A DNA stretch of 41,888 nt from Acidobacteriaceae bacterium (GTDB lineage: Bacteria > Acidobacteriota > Terriglobia > Terriglobales > Acidobacteriaceae): assembly GCA_003168355.1 (NCBI GenBank), contig PMSQ01000039.1:1-41888 (forward strand), given 5' to 3'. Below the pieces are notes generated by a model. That model was not told where the DNA came from and made no database searches. It saw only the letters and a list, made by a program, of their open reading frames with translations. A program made the translations under genes and the position numbers. This document shows positions 33,201-40,614 of the stretch, one piece after another. Numbering within the stretch: the first letter of the stretch is position 1; every line of letters begins with the position of its first letter.

Positions 33201-33867
33201 GCCGCCCAACCAATTCGACTACGCTTCGGAACGTGGCAACTCTAACCAGGACGTTCGCCATCACTTAGTCGCGAACTTCACTGCCGACGCGCCCCATGAG
33301 AGCTTTGCACGGAACTTCGAATTCAGCAGCATTATCACGCTGCAGTCCGGACGGCCGTTCACGCTGTTCGCCGGGGAGAATGTTTTTGGTGACGTGGCTG
33401 GACTGAGCACGGACCGCGTCGGAGGCCTGGGCGGTATCTGCACCACCGTATCGAACTGCAACACCACCATCGGCCGCAACACCTACGTTGGCGATCCTTT
33501 ATATTCCTTCGATCTGCGTTTGTCGCGATATTTTCAGATTCGGGAGCACCTACGGCTCGATTTCACAGTAGATGCATTCAACGTGTTCAACCGGCAGAAT
33601 GTGGACGAGGTGAATTATATCTATGGCTCGCCGGCATTCTGTGGGGCGGTTCCGCAGCACTATAAAGACGCTACGACGCGAGCTATTCAGAGCGGTGCGG
33701 CGTCGGCGTCTTGCGCCTCGGAGCAGGCTGCGGCTGCGCCACCGGCATGGCTTGCCTTGGGACTCTTGCCCGTCTCAATTCCGAATGCTCCGAATGCTAC
33801 TTTCGGAGAGCCGAGAACTATGCTCAACCCGCGGCAGATGCAGTTCTCAGTGAAATTTTCGTTTTGA
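30202..33867 (+). CDS. TonB-dependent receptor, Oar-like (second)
   Basis: Outer-membrane receptor of 1221 residues from the ATG at 30202, which has AGGAG 5 bases upstream and opens a signal peptide (MKSRRLSACLCGLLVALAS, cleaved near APAQA). The carboxypeptidase-regulatory-like domain spans about 30-115 (LLNGTVTDAGGRPVAKAT), the plug about 120-255 (GRALGGIVNIVTKSGGN), then a large barrel with the C-terminal Phe (FSVKFSF). One extracellular stretch (about 690-790) is rich in Cys, Gly and Pro. It is 95 bases downstream of MetE-like gene B on the same strand and far from polysaccharide genes, so it may import the small molecule handled by this region. GAACG-TG-CGTTC at 30169-30180 lies just upstream. 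Confidence 0.92.
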   Translation: MKSRRLSACLCGLLVALASIQYAPAQATASYALLNGTVTDAGGRPVAKATITVRSLDTNQTFTAVSSDTGYYAVPSLPPGRYELIVSYAGFGKYTRTGVEVSVGQTATVNVGLKVAAVSETVTVTTEAPVVETTRTEISQVIQAQQIQELPISGRLFTDFALLTPSVAKSRTALGSTFTEFEVTQISFGGMRSFSNEITVDGADFVNSVSGVQRATPPQDSVQEFRVVNNSFGAEYGRALGGIVNIVTKSGGNAFHGSVYDYLQNSATDARSLLQPAPLPHALRQNQYGGTLGGPVRKDKTFFFLNYEGRRSGQSPTYAPDLFSNIANIDQSKAYLGLSPEGCDLPPAQCTGSPVSYLQSVLKTVNNDYGFAKLDHQINPNNRVAIRYVVEDARDLGELIGNTEDGGGIGSPSGARNLFIRDQSLVGTLDSVLKPNLVNTVLGQYSRRHYNFPGATGEPDLSVVNDLEFGHNFGTYDAIYESRVQGSESLAWVKGNHVAKFGFDGNYVWSYNNYPGFTPERILLPNLDCLYAFADTVNLLSPNGTYGTVPENCPLAPQADGVAFLYWGVAVPRTGFVNGYVPSPATGGGFGSGWPNAFPTNQYSNYAYALNHGYWGFFAQDQWRVTPHLTLNYGLRWDFETGLGSTIDPDYRTFQPRVGFAYSPDSKTVIRAGSGIFFDRNNLTFFFTTGNQKALPGYFCNPPSADPSCAANGLQGVDVPMIQSKAAGGGWQLSANPGYPGTPSLPCAALGLPASLCAQLPGTATQQTISVAALTALGILGDGANAYPAVSLTGACTANPITGAPTGACGVGSGGIQRTGRLPYAEQASLEIDRQIGKGLTLQAGYLFVSAHKLVRGNNINVPCPYGTAKPANPYYAQGLLDPSGSLTPCGGTPILGPLGLGPFFDWLGPASPIPPPFAPPNPQLPVNPSGLEFGVPGGVGAPATLSGGLLDYNNDVANAVYHGLTITAVERMGKLFNLTANYTYSHTIDNGNFTTFINLPPNQFDYASERGNSNQDVRHHLVANFTADAPHESFARNFEFSSIITLQSGRPFTLFAGENVFGDVAGLSTDRVGGLGGICTTVSNCNTTIGRNTYVGDPLYSFDLRLSRYFQIREHLRLDFTVDAFNVFNRQNVDEVNYIYGSPAFCGAVPQHYKDATTRAIQSGAASASCASEQAAAAPPAWLALGLLPVSIPNAPNATFGEPRTMLNPRQMQFSVKFSF

Positions 33868-33893
33868 AGGAGTGTGATAGCCCCGCAGTTATC

Positions 33894-33911
33894 GCAGCGC
33901 TGAAGCACTGC
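33894..33911. repeat. TGAA-loop hairpin between convergent genes
   Basis: GCAGCGC (33894-33900), loop TGAA, GCACTGC (33905-33911), pairing with one mismatch. It shares the core GCGCTGAAGC with the hairpin at 264-281 and lies between the convergent TonB receptor and acyl-CoA ligase genes, so it could serve as a bidirectional terminator or be a dispersed REP-like element. Confidence 0.4.
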
Positions 33912-33977
33912 GCCACCCAAAATCAAGTGCAACATCGAGTTTTTTCCGCAAACCGTGGAGGCGTACCCCGATTCGAA

Positions 33978-35603
33978 TCACGCCTCCCACTTCCAATCCC
34001 GAAAGCGGCGCCTCAATTCTGCCTTCAGCAATTTCCCCGTGGACGTGTGGGGCAGCTCCTCCACAAACACAAACGCATCCGGCAACTGCCATTTTGCGAA
34101 CTTAGGCGAGAGGAACTCGCGCAGCGCTTCCGCAGACAAGCGCGCTCCGTCGTCCGCGACGATGACGGCCACAGGGCGCTCCTGCCACTTTGGATGGGCG
34201 ACTGCGATCACCGCTGCTTCGCGAATCTTCGGATGCGCGACCAGAGCGTTTTCCAGGTCGACAGAGCTGATCCACTCGCCGCCTGACTTGATCAGATCTT
34301 TCGTCCGGTCCACGATTCTTAGATAGCCTTCGTCATTCATGGTTCCCACATCGCTGGTGCGGAACCATCCGTCTGTCGTCCATTTATCGCTTTCCGCCGG
34401 CAGGTTGTAGTAGCTTGCGGCCACCCAAGGGCCGCGCAGTTGCACTTCTCCCATGGTCTCTCCGTCCCATGGAACTTCGCCCTGCTCGTTCACAACTCTT
34501 GTTTCGACGAAGGGAACCGGTATTCCGGCCTGCGCTTTGATTTCGCATTGCCGTTCCTCGGACCAATTCTTCATGTGCGCCTTGACTTGGCTGGTGGTCG
34601 CTTGCGGACTGCTTTCAGTCAGGCCCCAGCCTTGCACCATGCTCCACCCATACTGCCGCAGTCTCTGAATGAGCGCGAGTGACGGCGCCGCGCCGCCAAT
34701 GAGAATTCGCAGAGACGGCAATTTCCACCTGCCAGGATTTCGATCCAGGTATTCCAAAATGCTATGCCAGACCGTTGGCACTCCTCCGGCAACGGTCACA
34801 CCTTCCTTTTCGCAAAGCTCCAACAGGCTTTCTGGCTTGAGATGCGGACCGGGCAGAACCTGTTTCGCTCCCACCAGGGTTGCAGCGTAGGAGAGCCCCC
34901 AGCCGTTAACGTGAAACATGGAGACGATCGGCAACACGCTGTCAGCGTTGCAGATGCCGAAGTTGTCCACTGTGGTGAGCAGAAACGAATGCAGCATTAC
35001 GGACCGGTGGGTATAGACGACTCCCTTCGGAACTCCAGTCGTGCCCGACGTGTAGCACATGCAAGCGGCTTCGTTTTCGTCGAGATCGGGATAACGAAAA
35101 CTGCCGGAGGCAGCACTCAGGAAATCCTCATAGTCTTCGAGGCCTGATGGGTGCCCTGATGCGGCGCCGCAGCCCGACCACCCCACCACGATGACGCGCT
35201 CAAATCGCACCGAGTCTCGGATCTTTGCGTACAGAGGGAGCAGAACGTCGTCGACGATCAGGAACCGGTCTTGCGCGTGGTTGGCGATGTAGGCGATTTC
35301 GGACGGCGCCAGCCTCAGGTTCAACGTGTGCAGCACACCGCCGGCGATCGGAATGCCGAAATAGGCTTCCAGATGCGCGTGATGATTCCACATCAGGGTT
35401 GCCACGCGATCGCCGCGCTCCATGCCCGCCTTCTGCAAAGCCTCCGCAAGGGCGCGCGCGCGCCGATACAGGTCGGCATAAGTATAGCGGTGCAACGTAT
35501 GATCTGGCCGCCGGGAAACGATCTCTGCATTCGGAAAGAATTTGCCCGCGCGCTCCAGGCTGTGAGAGAGCGTCAGCGGATAATGCATCATGGTTCCTTG
35601 CAT
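33978..35603 (-). CDS. acyl-CoA ligase (AMP-binding, medium/long-chain type)
   Basis: Adenylate-forming CoA ligase of 541 residues that activates a carboxylic acid with ATP and CoA. Motifs are P-loop TSGTTGVPKG (185-194), VQGWGLTESSP, FRTSDVG, DRTKDLIKSGGEWIS and the C-terminal catalytic Lys524 (TSTGKLLK). The pattern (WNHHAHLEAYFGIPIAGGVLHTLNLRL) is that of the AlkK/FadD-like fatty-acid ligases, but aromatic acids are also used in this group. It is the third gene of an HxlR-thiolase-ligase operon, 68 bases after the thiolase. A start 4 codons later (35591) is possible. Confidence 0.9.
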   Translation of the reverse strand: MQGTMMHYPLTLSHSLERAGKFFPNAEIVSRRPDHTLHRYTYADLYRRARALAEALQKAGMERGDRVATLMWNHHAHLEAYFGIPIAGGVLHTLNLRLAPSEIAYIANHAQDRFLIVDDVLLPLYAKIRDSVRFERVIVVGWSGCGAASGHPSGLEDYEDFLSAASGSFRYPDLDENEAACMCYTSGTTGVPKGVVYTHRSVMLHSFLLTTVDNFGICNADSVLPIVSMFHVNGWGLSYAATLVGAKQVLPGPHLKPESLLELCEKEGVTVAGGVPTVWHSILEYLDRNPGRWKLPSLRILIGGAAPSLALIQRLRQYGWSMVQGWGLTESSPQATTSQVKAHMKNWSEERQCEIKAQAGIPVPFVETRVVNEQGEVPWDGETMGEVQLRGPWVAASYYNLPAESDKWTTDGWFRTSDVGTMNDEGYLRIVDRTKDLIKSGGEWISSVDLENALVAHPKIREAAVIAVAHPKWQERPVAVIVADDGARLSAEALREFLSPKFAKWQLPDAFVFVEELPHTSTGKLLKAELRRRFRDWKWEA

Positions 35604-35671
35604 GCGGTTCCTTAGTGGGTGGGATCAGCAGCTCTGCACCAGGATTTCTGAAAGCTTGGGGGTTCCTGGCT

Positions 35672-36925
35672 TCAGACACTGGCCGAAGGATTCTCCACCA
35701 GCAAGGCGATGCCTTGCCCGCCGCCTATGCAGGCCGCGGCAACGCCGTAACGCAGGTTCGAGCGCTTCAACTCCCGTGCGAGCGTTACCGCCAAGCGGAC
35801 TCCGGTGGCACCGAGCGGATGACCGATAGCGATTGCGCCTCCGTTGACGTTAAGTCTGTTGCGGTCCAGGCCAAGCTCACGCTGGCAGGCGAGAACCTGC
35901 GCGCCGAAGGCCTCATTAATTTCGAAGCGATCGATTTGCGGCAGGCTCAGTCCAGCCAAGTCCAGCAGAGTTTGAATCGCCGGCACCGGCCCGATGCCCA
36001 TGATCTCCGGGCGGACACCAACCACGGTCCCGGCAACTACTCTCGCCAACGGGTCTTGCCTGTGCTGTTTCAGATATTCGCTGGAAGCTATCAGGACCGC
36101 CGCTGCGCCGTCCACGATTCCAGAGCTGTTCCCGCCGGTCTGCACTCCGCCAAATGCCGGTTTGAGCTTGGAGAGAACTTCCAACGACGAGGGCCGGATA
36201 TGAGTGTCTTTGCTCAGCCCATCGACACCGCGTGGCAGACTGATTCCGCGCCGTGAATATCCGGGAAGTTCGAAGACTTCAGTCGCGAGAGGCGCGATCT
36301 CGCCGCTCAGGAAGCAGCTCTCTTGTGACGCGATGGCGCGCGCAAAACTCTCAGCAGCGAATTGGTCGACCTCTCCGCGAGTGATCCCATACTGTTTCGC
36401 CAACTTCTCGGCAGTTCCACCCATGGTCTCATTCGGACAGGGATCGAGCAGCGCTTCCCACAGAAAATCCTTGAACTCCACCTCGCCCATGCGGAATCCA
36501 CCGCGGTGAGTGTAGGCGGCAATCGGGTTGCGCGACATGGACTCGGTTCCCACCACAAGCGCCAAATCGGCTTTCTTCAGCTTGATATTGTCCCCGGCTT
36601 GCAGAATGGCTTCGATACCGGTGCCGCACACCCGCTGCACAAGATGTGCGGGCACTTCGACCGGCACCCCAGAGTAGAGCGCGATGTGCCGCGGCAGAAC
36701 ATAGGCATCGAAGGAGGCCTGGGCCATGTTCCCTGCTACCACAATGTCTACATCGGCGGGCGGCACACTGCTTCGCCGGAAGACCTCTCGAGCCGCTTTG
36801 ATTCCCAGGTCGGTAGGCGACACCAGCCCAAGAGCCGTGTTGTACTCCAGGAACGGAGTGCGCACGCCGTCGAGCAGGAAGACATCGTCGTAGCGCGAAA
36901 GCAGAGCTTTACGGTGAGAACTCAT
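35672..36925 (-). CDS. acetyl-CoA C-acyltransferase (thiolase)
   Basis: Thiolase of 417 residues. Nucleophile Cys100 (VQRVCGTG), NEAFGAQ, His369 ([10 protein letters not shown]) and Cys399 (ACIGGGQG) form the complete active site. It cleaves a 3-ketoacyl-CoA with CoA, or condenses acyl-CoAs in reverse. Its start overlaps the HxlR stop codon by ATGA, showing tight coupling with the regulator. Together with the following CoA ligase it suggests a beta-oxidation-like step. The acyl chain is not predictable. Confidence 0.93.
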   Translation of the reverse strand: MSSHRKALLSRYDDVFLLDGVRTPFLEYNTALGLVSPTDLGIKAAREVFRRSSVPPADVDIVVAGNMAQASFDAYVLPRHIALYSGVPVEVPAHLVQRVCGTGIEAILQAGDNIKLKKADLALVVGTESMSRNPIAAYTHRGGFRMGEVEFKDFLWEALLDPCPNETMGGTAEKLAKQYGITRGEVDQFAAESFARAIASQESCFLSGEIAPLATEVFELPGYSRRGISLPRGVDGLSKDTHIRPSSLEVLSKLKPAFGGVQTGGNSSGIVDGAAAVLIASSEYLKQHRQDPLARVVAGTVVGVRPEIMGIGPVPAIQTLLDLAGLSLPQIDRFEINEAFGAQVLACQRELGLDRNRLNVNGGAIAIGHPLGATGVRLAVTLARELKRSNLRYGVAAACIGGGQGIALLVENPSASV

Positions 36926-37374
36926 AACGATGTTTTGCTGGCCCGGATTTCTTCGCCCGCAGCGACGAGGCGCGGCAAGGGCAAATTCAGCGGTGCATCC
37001 GGCACGACCGTATCCGCGGAATGGCCATGCCCTTCACGCTTCTGAGGGCGCGCTGTAGTCAAACCATATCGTGACCGATGCCTGGTTCCCCACGCCGACA
37101 TCAGCTTCAGAATCGGCTTCAGGCTTTCTCCATGGCGAGTGAGCGAGTACTCAACCCGTGGCGGCACCTCGGCATACACCTTCCGGTGAACAATTCCATC
37201 GCGCTCAAGTTCCCTCAAGTGCTGGGTCAGCATCTTCTTGGTCAACCCAGGGATGAGCCTTTGCAGTTCGCAGAACCGCCGGGTTCGGCCATCGAGATGG
37301 AACAGGAGCGGCGGTTTCCACTTCCCGCCTATGATGGAAGCCGTCAACTTAACGGGGCAATTGGAGTGATCCAC
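36922..37374 (-). CDS. HxlR-family transcriptional regulator
   Basis: A 150-residue winged-helix regulator starting at GTG 37374 with GGAG 8 bases upstream. The HxlR domain covers about 1-105 ([19 protein letters not shown], recognition region [20 protein letters not shown], wing [13 protein letters not shown]). Cys6 in the CPV motif is at the place where redox- or aldehyde-sensing HxlR proteins have their reactive cysteine. The C-terminal 45 residues look disordered. It is the first gene of the thiolase/CoA-ligase operon and divergent from the oxidoreductase. A GGTTAC-N6-GTGCC site lies in its own promoter, and I infer that it reads this motif across the region. Confidence 0.92.
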   Translation of the reverse strand: MDHSNCPVKLTASIIGGKWKPPLLFHLDGRTRRFCELQRLIPGLTKKMLTQHLRELERDGIVHRKVYAEVPPRVEYSLTRHGESLKPILKLMSAWGTRHRSRYGLTTARPQKREGHGHSADTVVPDAPLNLPLPRLVAAGEEIRASKTSL

Positions 37375-37396
37375 AGGATAGTCTCCGGGAGGTATC

Positions 37397-37424
37397 AGGT
37401 TACCGAAACGTGCCTACTAGTCAA
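37397..37424 (-). promoter_or_regulatory. candidate HxlR promoter
   Basis: Read on the minus strand, TTGACT (37424-37419), a 16-base spacer and TAACCT (37402-37397) form a reasonable promoter for the HxlR operon. The GGTTAC-N6-GTGCC site (37398-37414) lies inside this promoter, so binding there would block HxlR transcription while helping the divergent promoter. Confidence 0.45.
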
Positions 37425-37445
37425 AAAGATACTTTTGCCTAGAAT
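37398..37445 (+). promoter_or_regulatory. GGTTAC-N6-GTGCC site and promoter of the oxidoreductase operon
   Basis: GGTTAC-CGAAAC-GTGCC (37398-37414) is followed by TAC, TAGTCA (37418-37423), a 16-base spacer and TAGAAT (37440-37445). The -35 is poor and the -10 good, as expected for an activated promoter. Site-to-promoter spacing is identical to that at 20002, and both sites share the longer string GTGCCTACT. Confidence 0.6.
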
Positions 37446-37543
37446 TGACCCTCGGTCCCGAAAGGATACCGCATTCGGCACCCACTTGGAAGTGTTTGTG
37501 TCATCGATATCCGGCGGGAACGATCGCACCGCGAGGACAAAGC

Positions 37544-38659
37544 ATGAGCGACAAAAGGCCAGTCGTGATCTACGGCGCCAACGGTTTTTCTGGCCGCTTG
37601 ATCGCGGAATTTCTTCGTGAATACAATGTGCCGTTCATCGCCGCCGGCCGCAGTCGCGCGCGGCTTGACGATGTGATGAAGCACGTGCCGGGCATTGAGA
37701 CCGCCAACTATGAAACCGTCGAGACCAAGGGTTCCGTCGAAGAGCTCACTCAGCTCTTCGCCGGCGCGAAAGTGGTGTGCAATACTGCCGGGCCGTTCAT
37801 CTACAACGGCCCGGCGGTGATTGAAGCGGCGCTGAATGCGGGCTGCCACTATCTGGACATTGGCGGCGAGCAGGCTTGGCTGCGTGACGTGGCGAACAAA
37901 TGGGGTTGCAAGTTTGCCCAGCGCGGTTTGCTGGCCGCTCCCGCCACGGCCTACATGTCGGCAGTGAGCGACGCCGCAATTCGGTTGTGCCTGGAGAGCC
38001 ACCGCGGCATTGACACGCTGGAAGTGCTCACGATGTTCAAGGGCAATCCGACCTTTGGCTCGACCCAGACCATCTTCGCCGTCATTCAAACCGACGCTTA
38101 CTTCCTGGAGCAGAACGCGTACAAACCCTGGCCGCGCGCCACCCGGTACGACGTCGTTGTCCCCGGCAGCATCCAGACTCAGCTCGCGCTGGCCTGGGGA
38201 GGTTTCCCCCATCCGGTCTGGTATAAGGATCATCCGCAGATAGCCAACGTGCGGTCCTTTGGAGGATTGCTCGACCGCCAAATTATGGAAGGCGTCGCGG
38301 CGACGGAGAAGCTGTTCGAGGAGCAGATCCGTCCACTACCTCCTGCCGAACAGCAGCGAAAGCTGGGAGAGATGGCGAACGCTGTAACGGGCGGTACTCC
38401 GCCGCGAGAAAACCCGCGTGAGCATCGCACCATTGATGTGATCGCCGGCCGTGGAAGCACAGATTCCGTGCAGTGCGTGGTGTTTGGCACATGTTGCTAT
38501 CGCCAGACCGCGCTCATACAGGCATTCGCGGCCCACAACCTGGTGCATGCTGCTCCGCGCACGGTGGGCTTCGCCTCGGCGGCGGAAGCCTTTGGGCATC
38601 GCGAAATTCTTGGCGTTTTAGAGACGCACGGTCTTTCCAAGGCACGGCTGTCGCATTAA
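37544..38659 (+). CDS. saccharopine dehydrogenase-like NAD(P)-binding oxidoreductase
   Basis: A 371-residue protein starting at 37544 with GAGG 7 bases upstream. The Rossmann motif is VVIYGANGFSGRLIAEFL (about 7-24), followed by FIAAGRSRARL and VCNTAGPFIYNG, as in the saccharopine dehydrogenase / trans-acting enoyl reductase family. The C-terminal half matches no catalytic motif I know. True saccharopine dehydrogenase is unlikely because no lysine genes are near. In this cluster it may reduce or oxidise an acyl or keto intermediate. First gene of a plus-strand operon ending in the E1 subunits, only about 40 bases before the second CoA ligase. Confidence 0.8.
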   Translation: MSDKRPVVIYGANGFSGRLIAEFLREYNVPFIAAGRSRARLDDVMKHVPGIETANYETVETKGSVEELTQLFAGAKVVCNTAGPFIYNGPAVIEAALNAGCHYLDIGGEQAWLRDVANKWGCKFAQRGLLAAPATAYMSAVSDAAIRLCLESHRGIDTLEVLTMFKGNPTFGSTQTIFAVIQTDAYFLEQNAYKPWPRATRYDVVVPGSIQTQLALAWGGFPHPVWYKDHPQIANVRSFGGLLDRQIMEGVAATEKLFEEQIRPLPPAEQQRKLGEMANAVTGGTPPRENPREHRTIDVIAGRGSTDSVQCVVFGTCCYRQTALIQAFAAHNLVHAAPRTVGFASAAEAFGHREILGVLETHGLSKARLSH

Positions 38660-38702
38660 ATGGCTAACCGTGCCGCTGGGCGCCATGCAGTCGCAGGAAA
38701 CG

Positions 38703-40283
38703 ATGCGAGCCATCGACTATTTCGACAAGAGCGCGGATCTCCACCCCGGCCGGATCGCGATCCTCGATGGGGATGCTCAGTATTCCTACGGTGAAACGCG
38801 CACCTTCAGCGAGCGCATCGCCCGCACGATGCTGGCTCGTGGCGTCGAGCACGAACAGCGCGCGGCCATCTACTCCCATAATCACGCAGCGGTTCTGTTC
38901 TGTATGTTGGGCATCCTGCGCGCCGGGGCCGCATGGGTCCCCATCAACTTTCGCAATGCCACCGACGCCAACGTGGAATTTCTGAACTACTCCGAGACAG
39001 CGTGGCTTTTCTATCACAGCCGCTTCCGGGAGCAGGTCGAAGAGATCCGCAAACGCGTTCCCTCGCTGCGGCACATGATTTGTATCGACGGTCCCGACGC
39101 CGGCAATCCTTCGCTTGCAAGCTTCATGGAACTTGGAAACTCATGGAGCGATGATGACAAACATCTCGACTGGGCTGATGCTCACGGAAATCTGGATCAA
39201 ATGATGGGCCTCGTTCCCACCGGGGGGACGACCGGTCCGGCGCGCGGTGTCCGCGTCACCAACCTTGCGTGGGGCACGATGACCGAGATGGCCATCCACT
39301 ACTGGGAGGGCGAAGTCGCCGAGCCGGTCTGCCTCTGCACTGCTCCGCTTTCGCACGCCGCCGGCGTGGTTGCTTTCACGATGTTCGCACTGGGCGGGAC
39401 GAACGTCGTCTTGCCCGGATTCGAAGCATCGCAGGTATTGGCGGCGATTGAACACTATCGCGCGACGCATCTGTTCCTTCCTCCGACCGCGTTTTACGCA
39501 CTGCTCGCTCATCCGGACGTGAATAAGTTCGATTACTCAAGCCTGCGCGTTTTTCTGCTGGCGGGTTCTCCCGTATCACCCGATAAGCTCAAGAAAGGTG
39601 TAGAAGTATTTGGCCCTTGCATGTGTCAGTCCTACGGACAAACCGAAGCGCCCATGCTTCTCACCTGGCTCGATGCGCGCACGGTAGCCGCGGCCGCGGC
39701 CGGCGAGCACCCAGAACGTTTGCGCAGCTGCGGAAGGCCTACCGCGTCGGTTCGCCTCGCCGTCATGGACGATGCCGGTAGCATTCTTCCTCCTCACCAG
39801 GTTGGAGAAATCGTGGCCTGCGGCACGCTCGTCACCGCCGGCTACCATAACCTGCCACAAGCCACAGCCGAAATCCGCAGCCACGGCTGGCACCACACCG
39901 GCGATGTCGGATATATCGATGAACATGGATACGTTTATATTGTAGACCGCAAGAAAGACATGATTATCAGCGGAGGCTTTAACGTTTACTGTGCGGAGGT
40001 CGAGGCGGGCATCATGGCCCTTCCGCAGGTTCAGGAGTGTGCCGTCATCGGAGTGCCTGACGACAAGTGGGGAGAAGCGGTCAAGGCTTTGATCGTTTTG
40101 AAGCGCGGTGAATCGCTCACGGAGACCGAAATCATCGCCCACTGCAAGGCAAGGCTGGGTGGCGTGAAGTGTCCCAAGTCGGTGGAATTTCACTCGGAAA
40201 TCCCCAAGACTCCAGCCGGGAAGTTCGACCGCAAAGCGATGCGCAAACCGTATTGGGCGACGGTGGACCGTGAAGTCCATTGA
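38703..40283 (+). CDS. acyl-CoA ligase (AMP-binding, second)
   Basis: Adenylate-forming ligase of about 526 residues. I prefer the ATG at 38703 (AGGA 4 bases upstream, then the conserved MRAIDYFDKSADLHPGRIAI); 38670 GTG and 38685 ATG are in-frame alternatives. Motifs are P-loop PTGGTTGPARG with Arg in place of the usual Lys, CQSYGQTEAP, WHHTGDVGYID, DRKKDMIISGGFNVY and the C-terminal catalytic Lys in KTPAGKFDRKAM. It is of the fatty-acid/aryl-CoA ligase type and is distinct from the ligase at 33978. Two ligases on the two arms of one divergent cluster suggest two acids activated in succession or two related substrates. Confidence 0.9.
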   Translation: MRAIDYFDKSADLHPGRIAILDGDAQYSYGETRTFSERIARTMLARGVEHEQRAAIYSHNHAAVLFCMLGILRAGAAWVPINFRNATDANVEFLNYSETAWLFYHSRFREQVEEIRKRVPSLRHMICIDGPDAGNPSLASFMELGNSWSDDDKHLDWADAHGNLDQMMGLVPTGGTTGPARGVRVTNLAWGTMTEMAIHYWEGEVAEPVCLCTAPLSHAAGVVAFTMFALGGTNVVLPGFEASQVLAAIEHYRATHLFLPPTAFYALLAHPDVNKFDYSSLRVFLLAGSPVSPDKLKKGVEVFGPCMCQSYGQTEAPMLLTWLDARTVAAAAAGEHPERLRSCGRPTASVRLAVMDDAGSILPPHQVGEIVACGTLVTAGYHNLPQATAEIRSHGWHHTGDVGYIDEHGYVYIVDRKKDMIISGGFNVYCAEVEAGIMALPQVQECAVIGVPDDKWGEAVKALIVLKRGESLTETEIIAHCKARLGGVKCPKSVEFHSEIPKTPAGKFDRKAMRKPYWATVDREVH

Positions 40284-40341
40284 GGCAACCGGTTGGCTTG
40301 GCGGTGAGGTGTGAACGGGAGGCATTGTCATTCTTACGACG

Positions 40342-40614
40342 TTGAAGGTTCCAAAGACTGGCGGCATCCCGACGACGAAAGCCAGCGTGTTGCGCTGGCT
40401 CAAGAACGAGGGAGACCTTGTAGAAATAGGTGAGGCGATCGTGGAGTTGGAAACCGAGAAGGTGAGCTACGAACTGGAGTCTCCGATTGCGGGCGTCCTG
40501 CTGAAGATTGTCGCGGGAGAAAACGTCCAGGTTCCAGTGGGCGGGCCTCTATGTCACATCGGCCAGCCGGGTGATGCGGTCCCTGCGGAAAAGGAGCAGT
40601 GCAATGCCAAATGA
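40342..40614 (+). CDS. free-standing lipoyl-domain protein
   Basis: A 90-residue single lipoyl/biotinyl domain. The lipoyl lysine is Lys40 in ELETEKVSYELESP, and the mirror glycine region is GDLVEIGEAI. In 2-oxoacid or acetoin dehydrogenases this domain swings between E1, E2 and E3; here it is not fused to an E2 catalytic domain. The first standard start is TTG 40342, but the nearest Shine-Dalgarno (GGGAGG at 40317-40322) is 7 bases from an in-frame ATT at 40330, which would complete the first beta strand (LTTLKVPK). The 3' end overlaps the E1 alpha start by 11 bases. Confidence 0.85.
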   Translation: MKVPKTGGIPTTKASVLRWLKNEGDLVEIGEAIVELETEKVSYELESPIAGVLLKIVAGENVQVPVGGPLCHIGQPGDAVPAEKEQCNAK

